Position numbers and translations under genes: made by a program
Notes under the pieces: model-generated
Told to the model about the DNA's origin: nothing
What the model saw: the letters and a program-made list of their open reading frames with translations, nothing else
Database searches by the model: none
NCBI GenBank assembly: GCA_046156035.1
Contig: JBJXEW010000056.1
Location: 1-64,000 of the forward strand
Reading direction: 5' to 3'
Source: JAEUIX01 sp046156035
Lineage (GTDB): Bacteria > Planctomycetota > Phycisphaerae > Phycisphaerales > UBA1924
DNA length: 64,000 nt
Shown: positions 58,589 through 64,000 of the stretch, piece after piece
Layout: each line of letters starts with the position of its first letter
Numbering within the stretch: position 1 is the stretch's first letter

Positions 58589-59716
58589 GTGTGGCGTGTG
58601 GCTCTGCGGATGCTCCTGGGCGATAAGCCCAAGTATCTTGCGCTCGTCTGCGGGCTCGGCTTTTCCGTGCTGCTCATGAGCCAGCAGGGCGCGTTCTTCC
58701 TGGGCCTCATGCTGCGGGCCACGGGCCCCTTGCAGAACGTGGAGCAGCCGGATTTCTGGGTGGCCGACCCCTACGTGCGCTACATCTCCGAGACGCGCTT
58801 TCTCTCAGATGACGACCTGAACCGGGTGCGCTCCGTGCCGGGTGTGCTGTGGGCCGAGCCGTTCTTCAGCGTGCGCACGAACGCCGAGTTGCCCAGCGGC
58901 AACTTCCGTGCGGTGAACCTTGTGGGGATCGACCGCTCCACGATGGTTGGCCAGCCGCCCGAGGTGACCGAGGGCCGACTGGAGGACCTGCGCATCCCCG
59001 ACGCGGTGCTGGTGGAGGAGACGGCACGCGCCAAACTGGAGGACGTGCAGATCGGCCAGACCTTGAAGTTGAACGATCGGCGCGCGGTGGTGGTGGGCTT
59101 CTGCCGCGCCAAGCCGGGGTTTGATTCGCCCGCGGTGATCTACACGACGTACGCCAACGCGGTCCGGTTCACGCCGCTGGGGCGTAAGAACCTGTCGTAC
59201 ATCCTGGTGAAGGTCAGCCCCGGTGCCGATGCGGCGGCGGTGCAGTCGCGGATCGACCGCATCCCGGACGTGAAGGCGTTCACGCGCCAAGAGATGATCG
59301 ACGTGACCGTGAACTTCATCATGAACGAGACGGGGATCGGGATCAACTTCGGTTTCACCGTGCTGCTGGGCATGGTGGTGGGGCTGGCGGTCTCGTCGGC
59401 GATCTTCTATCAGTTCACCATGGAGAACAGCCGCAACTACGCCGTGCTCAAGGCGATGGGGGCACGCCGTTGGACGCTCATCGGCATGGTGGCGCTCCAG
59501 GCCACATGGCTGGGCCTGATCGGCTTCGGCATCGGCGTGGGCCTCACCGCGGTGTTCACGCTCAAGAGCCGCCAGCCGGGGATGGAACTCGCGGCGTTCC
59601 TTCCGTGGCAGCTGTTCGTGGGGACGTTCGTCGGCACGATCCTGTGCATCAGCCTGGGGAGTTTTCTGTCTCTCCGGCGGGTCTTGACACTGGAGCCGGC
59701 GGTGGTGTTCAAGTAG
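58589..59716 (+). CDS. ABC exporter permease, FtsX/DevC-like
   Basis: A 375-residue MacB/FtsX-type permease with four membrane helices: about 12-32 (YLALVCGLGFSVLLMSQQGAF), then three near the C-terminus (INFGFTVLLGMVVGLAVSSAIFY, LIGFGIGVGLTAVF, FVGTFVGTILCISL). A periplasmic domain of about 200 residues lies between helices one and two. The ABC ATPase follows 16 bases downstream and the HlyD-like protein after that, so this is a DevBCA-type export unit. The start is probably GTG 58589 (VWRVALRMLLGDK), preceded by GGGAG at seven bases. GTG 58556 and 58583 are alternatives. Confidence 0.85.
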   Translation: MWRVALRMLLGDKPKYLALVCGLGFSVLLMSQQGAFFLGLMLRATGPLQNVEQPDFWVADPYVRYISETRFLSDDDLNRVRSVPGVLWAEPFFSVRTNAELPSGNFRAVNLVGIDRSTMVGQPPEVTEGRLEDLRIPDAVLVEETARAKLEDVQIGQTLKLNDRRAVVVGFCRAKPGFDSPAVIYTTYANAVRFTPLGRKNLSYILVKVSPGADAAAVQSRIDRIPDVKAFTRQEMIDVTVNFIMNETGIGINFGFTVLLGMVVGLAVSSAIFYQFTMENSRNYAVLKAMGARRWTLIGMVALQATWLGLIGFGIGVGLTAVFTLKSRQPGMELAAFLPWQLFVGTFVGTILCISLGSFLSLRRVLTLEPAVVFK

Positions 59717-59732
59717 CGGGAGTGGACGAGGC

Positions 59733-60590
59733 ATGACGGCGATCGACGCGGCGAATCCGGGTGTGCAGAGCGGCGCGCTGGCCGTGCGCCTGCGCGGCGT
59801 CTGCAAGACCTTCGGCAAGGGCGCCGTCGCGGTTCCCGCCCTGCGCGGCATAGACCTCGACATTGAGCCGGGCAAACTGGTCATGCTGGTCGGCCCTTCC
59901 GGCTGCGGGAAGACCACGCTGGTCTCCATCATTTCCGGCGTGCTGGATGCCGACCAGGGCGAGGCCCGTGTCTTCGGTGTGGATTGGCGCTCGCTCTCCA
60001 ACGACCAGAAGGCCCGGCGACGCGGCGAGACGGTCGGCTTTGTGTTCCAGCAGTTCAACCTGCTCGCGCCCATGTCGGCGGTGGAGAACGTGGCCGTGCC
60101 GCTCGTGCTGCGGGGCGTTGCCTACGCGGAGGCCTTGGACCGATCCGCCGATGCGCTCAAGCGTGTGGGCTTGGGTGAACGGATCAACGCACGCCCGGCA
60201 CAACTCTCGGGCGGCATGCAGCAGCGCGTGGCCATTGCGCGAGCCCTGGTGGGTCAGCCGCGCCTGCTGGTGTGCGATGAGCCGACGGCCAACCTCGACG
60301 CGTACACCGGGCAGGCGTCGATGGAACTGATCGCCGCGGCGGCCAAGGGCACAGACAGGCTTGGCCGGGCGTGCTGTGTGATCGTGGTGACGCACGACAA
60401 CCGCGTCTTCCAGTTCGCCGACCGCATCGAGCAGATGGAGGATGGAAGGCTGCGGGATACCCCCGAGGATTTCATTCTGCAGGAGGCTCGCCACCACTAT
60501 CGCTACCAGGAATCGAGGGAAGAGCCCGTCCCTGTGGCATCGACACCGCCGGGCGCGCCAGCGGCCACGGCCCAAGGGACCAACCCATGA
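59733..60590 (+). CDS. ABC exporter ATP-binding protein, DevA/LolD-like
   Basis: A 285-residue ABC ATPase. Walker A GPSGCGKTT, Q-loop FVFQQFNLLAPM, signature LSGGMQQRVAIARAL, Walker B LLVCDEPTANLD and the H-loop VIVVTHDNRVF are intact. A Pro/Ala-rich C-terminal tail of about 35 residues follows the core. It belongs with the FtsX-like permease before it; its stop overlaps the membrane-fusion gene as ATGA. ATG 59733. Confidence 0.93.
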   Translation: MTAIDAANPGVQSGALAVRLRGVCKTFGKGAVAVPALRGIDLDIEPGKLVMLVGPSGCGKTTLVSIISGVLDADQGEARVFGVDWRSLSNDQKARRRGETVGFVFQQFNLLAPMSAVENVAVPLVLRGVAYAEALDRSADALKRVGLGERINARPAQLSGGMQQRVAIARALVGQPRLLVCDEPTANLDAYTGQASMELIAAAAKGTDRLGRACCVIVVTHDNRVFQFADRIEQMEDGRLRDTPEDFILQEARHHYRYQESREEPVPVASTPPGAPAATAQGTNP

Positions 60591-61696
60591 CCAAGTGGAT
60601 CACCATCCTGCTCGCCCTGGTTGGCCTGGGCATCGCCCTCTACACCGTGGCAACCAACGGCAGTGACAAGGCGCCCAGCCCGCTCCCCGCCACACCGCCC
60701 TCAGTGAACCCGTACGGCGACGGCATCGCCGCTGCGGGGTCGGTGGAGGCGCTCTCCAGGAACATCGGCGTGAGTGCCCCGGAGGGCGCGGTGGTGGTGG
60801 ATGTGTTCGTCGAGGTCGGGCAGAGCGTCAAGAAGGGCGAGCCGCTGTTTGCTCTGGACACGCGACTCCTGCAGGCCGAACTGCGGCGTGCCCGCGCGGC
60901 GAAGGTCGTCGCCGAGAGCGAACTGGTTCTCCTCCGGTCTCAGCCGCGTGCAGAGGAGGTGCCGGCGCTGACCGCCTCGCTGGATGCCGCCAAGGTTCAG
61001 GAGGCGGACGCACGCGACATGCTCAACGACATGCAGGATGCGAACCGGCGCAGCGCGATGTCGCCCAGCGAGATGTCGCGTCGGCGGTTCGCCGTTGAAC
61101 TGGCCGTGGCCGAGGTGGCGCGGGCACAGGCCCAGTTGAACCTCCTCCGGGCCGGCGCGTGGTTGCCGCTCGTGAACGTCGCATCCGCACGGCTTGCCGC
61201 GGCGGAGGCAGACATCGAGGCGATCTCCATCCGCATCGACCGGCTCACCGTGCGCTCGCCTCTTGACGGCCTGGTCCTCAAGCGGAACGTGGAGCCGGGT
61301 CAGTTTGCCGGCGGCGTGGGGGGAGTATCGGGCATGGGGGGAGCGGCGGGGAGCGGCAGCGGCGGCAGCGGCGGAGCAGCAGCCATGGTGGTGGGCGATG
61401 TGTCGCGCCTCCGTGTGCGCGCTCGCGTGGATGAAGAGGATGCACCCCTGCTCCGGGCCGATGCCAAGGCAACGGCCCGGGTGCGGGGGGTTGCGCCGGA
61501 GATGCTGGAGTTGAAAATGGTGCGGATTGAGCCGTTGGCACAGCCCAAGATGGACCTGATGGGTTCGACGGTGGAGCGTGTGGACACGCGAGTGGTGGAA
61601 GTGGTCTTTGATGTGGTGGGCACGCCGACGAGCCCGGTGTTTCCGGGGCAGGCGGTGGATGTCTTCATCGACGTGGCAAAGGTTGGTGTTCGGTAG
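60587..61696 (+). CDS. HlyD-type membrane fusion protein of ABC exporter
   Basis: A 369-residue periplasmic adaptor. A single N-terminal membrane helix (ITILLALVGLGIALYTVAT) is followed by a biotinyl-lipoyl-like motif (VDVFVEVGQSVKKGEPLFALD), a helical hairpin (about 90-200), and the RLTVRSPLDGLVLKRNVEPGQF beta segment that closes the barrel. A Gly/Ser-rich loop (GGAAGSGSGGSGG) sits within the barrel. ATG 60587 overlaps the ATPase stop, so all three exporter parts are made from one transcript. Cargo is unknown; relatives export glycolipids or lipoproteins. Confidence 0.85.
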   Translation: MTKWITILLALVGLGIALYTVATNGSDKAPSPLPATPPSVNPYGDGIAAAGSVEALSRNIGVSAPEGAVVVDVFVEVGQSVKKGEPLFALDTRLLQAELRRARAAKVVAESELVLLRSQPRAEEVPALTASLDAAKVQEADARDMLNDMQDANRRSAMSPSEMSRRRFAVELAVAEVARAQAQLNLLRAGAWLPLVNVASARLAAAEADIEAISIRIDRLTVRSPLDGLVLKRNVEPGQFAGGVGGVSGMGGAAGSGSGGSGGAAAMVVGDVSRLRVRARVDEEDAPLLRADAKATARVRGVAPEMLELKMVRIEPLAQPKMDLMGSTVERVDTRVVEVVFDVVGTPTSPVFPGQAVDVFIDVAKVGVR

Positions 61697-61796
61697 GGGG
61701 CTGCACGGGTCTGATCGAGGAACTTTTGCGGAACCATCCAACCGGGCGGGCGTCTCACTCGAAGATGGATGGTGCAAAGGCCGCGCCGGCAACGGG

Positions 61797-61826
61797 TTGC
61801 GATGCGGGCGGCAGGTGTGATATCCT
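61797..61826 (+). promoter_or_regulatory. possible promoter of the STN-domain gene
   Basis: TTGCGA (61797-61802), 18-base spacer, TATCCT (61821-61826), about 80 bases upstream of the STN-domain gene in a 212-base spacer that has no gene. Match to consensus is moderate. Confidence 0.35.
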
Positions 61827-61908
61827 CGCACAGCGATTGGCGGACCGCATGGTGTGCGGTCGCCCAAGGTGACGTGTGGCAGGGTCGTAGGCAGTCAAGG
61901 AGTTGGCC

Positions 61909-62841
61909 ATGGTGCGAAGCATGATTCTGGGAGTGTCGGCCTTGGCGCTCACGTCGCTTGCCGGCTTGGCCGTAGCGCAGGACGCCGCGGACCCGAAGGC
62001 GGTCACGCCCGCGAAGGCCGATGGCCCCCCCGCCATCCGGCCCAGCGGCAACCCCTCGCGCGACACGCTGATGCGGATGCAGCGCGTGGTGAACATTGAA
62101 CTCAACGAAACGCGTCTTGAGGACGTGATGAAGTTTGTCATCGAGCAGACGGGCATCGATGCCGAGATTTTCTGGAAGACCGACAGCGGCGACGGCCTCG
62201 ACCAGGAGACGCTCGTCTCGCTGCGAATCAAGAACATGACCGCCATGGAAATGCTCGACAAGGTGCTCGAGGTCACCGCCGACGGCCAGATCGAGAACGC
62301 CTGGCAGATGACCAACCGCGGCATCATGCAGATCGGCCCCAAGAGCCGCCTGAACAAGTTCAAGCGCGTCGAGATTTACGACATCACCGACCTCCTGCTC
62401 ATCCTCCCCATCCACGACGAGGCCCCGCAGGTGGACCTTGACAAGGTGCTGCAGCAGTCCGGCGGCGGCGGTGGCGGCGGCGGTTCGCCCTTCAGCGGGG
62501 CCACCAATCAGCAGAAGGAAAAGTTGGCCAAGGATTACAAAGAGCAGCGCGCCCGCGAGATCATCGAGGTGGTCACGCAACTCGTGGAGCCGCAGCAGTG
62601 GATCGACGGCGGCGGTGACGGCGGCACCATCATCTACAAGGAGTCGTTCCCCGGTCAGATCATTGTGACGGCCGCCGACTACATTCACCGCGGCCTCAAC
62701 GGCTATCGCTGGTGGCCCGCGGCACGCACCTCGCCGGGCGGCACCAAGCGCTACGTGTCGCTCGACTTGGACACGTCCAAGTCATCGCTCGATCGCCCGC
62801 TCCGCACGCTGCCCGTGACGGGCGTTGCTGGCGGCAGGTGA
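61909..62841 (+). CDS. exported STN/secretin N-domain-like protein
   Basis: A 310-residue exported protein. A signal peptide (ILGVSALALTSLAGLAVAQ, about 6-24) is followed by a domain resembling the secretin/TonB short N-terminal (STN) fold (VVNIELNETRLEDVMKFVIE and SLRIKNMTAMEMLDKVLEVT). A Gly-rich loop (about 184-195) leads to a second such region (IIEVVTQLVEPQQWI). It lacks a pore-forming secretin domain, so it may be a partner of a type II/IV secretin rather than the pore. ATG 61909 has AAGGAG eight bases upstream. It follows the ABC exporter with its own likely promoter. Confidence 0.7.
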   Translation: MVRSMILGVSALALTSLAGLAVAQDAADPKAVTPAKADGPPAIRPSGNPSRDTLMRMQRVVNIELNETRLEDVMKFVIEQTGIDAEIFWKTDSGDGLDQETLVSLRIKNMTAMEMLDKVLEVTADGQIENAWQMTNRGIMQIGPKSRLNKFKRVEIYDITDLLLILPIHDEAPQVDLDKVLQQSGGGGGGGGSPFSGATNQQKEKLAKDYKEQRAREIIEVVTQLVEPQQWIDGGGDGGTIIYKESFPGQIIVTAADYIHRGLNGYRWWPAARTSPGGTKRYVSLDLDTSKSSLDRPLRTLPVTGVAGGR

Positions 62842-62896
62842 AGTCGGACGCGGGGGGCCGGTCCACTCGTCAATCTGTCCGGTGCGGGCTGCACCC

Positions 62897-64000
62897 TCAG
62901 TCTTGCTGCGGCGTGTTGGCTCGCCGGGCTTGCTCCGTCGCACAGAACCCGACCCACAACGAGCGATACGCGGCCTCCAACCGCGCCACAGACCCGCAGC
63001 GGTCGCAGATCGGCGACGCGGCGAGTGTGGGCCGTGACGATTCTCGCAAGGCTGCCAGGCGTGGCGCATCGCCAGCCAGAGCGATGGCGAGCCGCACGTA
63101 CTCGTCCTCGCTTGTGGCCACCAGGTCGGCAAGGCCGACGTTGGAGAGCAGGCTGACACCCACGCGTCCGCGGTGACAGTCGCCCGCGAGTGCCACAACG
63201 GGCACGCCCATCCACAGGGCTTCCAGCGTCGTCGTGGTGCCGTTGTAGGGGAAGGGGTCCAGGGCGATATCCATGCCCGCGTACGCGCTCAGATGGTCGT
63301 CCAAACCCTTGGTTTCGCCCCGGAGCGTGCAGCGTGCGGGGTCAACGCTCTCGGCGGCGAACGCGCGGGCCACCTGCTCTGCCGCGGCCTGAGTCTCCAG
63401 CGACGATGCCTTGAGCAGGAGCGTGGAGCCGGGCACGTCGCGCACGATGCGTGCCCACAACCGCAGCACGCGGTCGGTGAGTTTGACCGCCGCGTTGAAC
63501 GAGCCGAAGACGATGCCGGTGGAACGGCCCGCGCGCGTGGCCACGTGCGGGGCGTGCGTGGGCGGCGTGTAGCACAGAAAGCACGGGTCAAGGCGGATGA
63601 GGCGCTCGGTGGCGAAGCGCTCCGCGCCGGGCGGGTCGGTGTGGGTGTCCACAATCCGGGCGTCCATCGTGGGCAGGCCCGTGGTGTGCGGGTAGCCCAT
63701 GTAGGAGACCTGCACCGGTGCGGGCCGCAGCGCGAACGGTGCCAGTCTGCCCATGCCGGTGTGGCCGGTGAGGTCCACGAGGATGTCGATGCGGTCCGCC
63801 TGCACCTGGCGGGCCACGGCCTCGTCGTCCATCGGGCGGATGTCGCGCCACACCGCCGCGGCCTTCAGGCGGGCCGTGAGGGCGTCCTCGCCAATGGTGT
63901 GGTGGTAGCAGTAGGGGGTGAACCGCTCGTGGTTGTGGCCGGTGATGATCCCCTCGATGAAGTGCCCTGCGGAGCGGTCGCGGAAGTCCTGGCTCACATA
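62897..64000 (-). CDS. GT41 (SPINDLY-OGT-like) glycosyltransferase, copy 4, 5' end beyond window
   Basis: The C-terminal 368 residues of another GT41 enzyme; its N-terminus, presumably with TPRs, lies past the window edge. Family blocks: DILVDLTGHTGMGRL, APVQVSYMGYPHTTGLP, the lysine in FGSFNAAVK and ALDPFPYNGTTTTLEALWMG. At the position of the motif His, where the tandem copies read SSDLRNHAVAYF and similar, this copy reads SQDFRDRSAGHF: Arg (CGC) replaces His (CAC). It may be inactive or altered in specificity. It lies 48 kb from the three tandem copies. Confidence 0.85.
   Translation of the reverse strand, partial: YVSQDFRDRSAGHFIEGIITGHNHERFTPYCYHHTIGEDALTARLKAAAVWRDIRPMDDEAVARQVQADRIDILVDLTGHTGMGRLAPFALRPAPVQVSYMGYPHTTGLPTMDARIVDTHTDPPGAERFATERLIRLDPCFLCYTPPTHAPHVATRAGRSTGIVFGSFNAAVKLTDRVLRLWARIVRDVPGSTLLLKASSLETQAAAEQVARAFAAESVDPARCTLRGETKGLDDHLSAYAGMDIALDPFPYNGTTTTLEALWMGVPVVALAGDCHRGRVGVSLLSNVGLADLVATSEDEYVRLAIALAGDAPRLAALRESSRPTLAASPICDRCGSVARLEAAYRSLWVGFCATEQARRANTPQQD

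Overview
The window is high-GC, densely coded DNA that fits a planctomycete, most likely a member of the Phycisphaerae. This is inferred from content only: two secreted proteins carry dockerin-like DxDxxG repeat pairs, there is an ECF sigma factor with a coupled membrane partner, a Ser/Thr kinase fused to WD40 repeats, a futalosine-pathway gene (mqnD), an LpxK lipid A kinase, a fused aroDE, and several SPINDLY-type glycosyltransferases. Starts are often GTG or TTG, and many gene pairs overlap as ATGA or GTGA. No rRNA, CRISPR array, integrase or transposase gene was seen.

Region by region: 0-6 kb holds an FnIII protein and housekeeping genes (agmatinase family, aroDE, folC). 6.1-8.6 kb is a compositionally distinct two-gene island, a Cas4-like/DEDD double nuclease (DUF2779) plus a NUMOD4-HNH endonuclease. 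It is bounded by a 25-bp exact direct repeat, one copy of which is the 3' end of dapA. 8.5-15 kb has dapA and three tandem GT41 (SPINDLY/OGT-like) glycosyltransferases, divergent from mqnD. 16-20 kb has a coupled lipoprotein/dockerin pair, a pseudouridine synthase-methyltransferase fusion and tRNA-Leu(CAG). 20-28 kb has an MBL hydrolase, a membrane protein, PhoU, a class V aminotransferase, an FHA-GspE ATPase and serS. 28-34 kb has an overlapping DUF433-psuG-yeiH cluster, the ECF sigma/anti-sigma-like pair and a dockerin-bearing di-heme peroxidase. 34-43 kb has a DUF2075 nuclease-helicase, an M28 peptidase lipoprotein, the WD40 kinase and cysteine dioxygenase.

43-54 kb has a nitrilase-family amidase, the maf-TM-lpxK operon, a peroxiredoxin-like protein with an iodotyrosine-deiodinase-like flavoprotein, a GH20 enzyme, threonine aldolase, the anmK-murQ MurNAc-recycling pair and an exported carbonic anhydrase. 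54-64 kb has a GmhA-like isomerase, an MFS transporter, HflX, tRNA-Thr(CGT) with an antisense-overlapping methyltransferase-like gene, a DevCAB-type ABC export system, an STN-domain secreted protein and a fourth, truncated GT41 gene.

The observations I would follow first are the repeat-flanked nuclease island, the palindromic repeat inserted in frame inside the GH20 gene, the GT41 expansion (one copy with its motif His replaced by Arg), the pseudouridine synthase-methyltransferase fusion and the IYD-like enzyme that keeps the full Glu-Tyr-Lys substrate triad.
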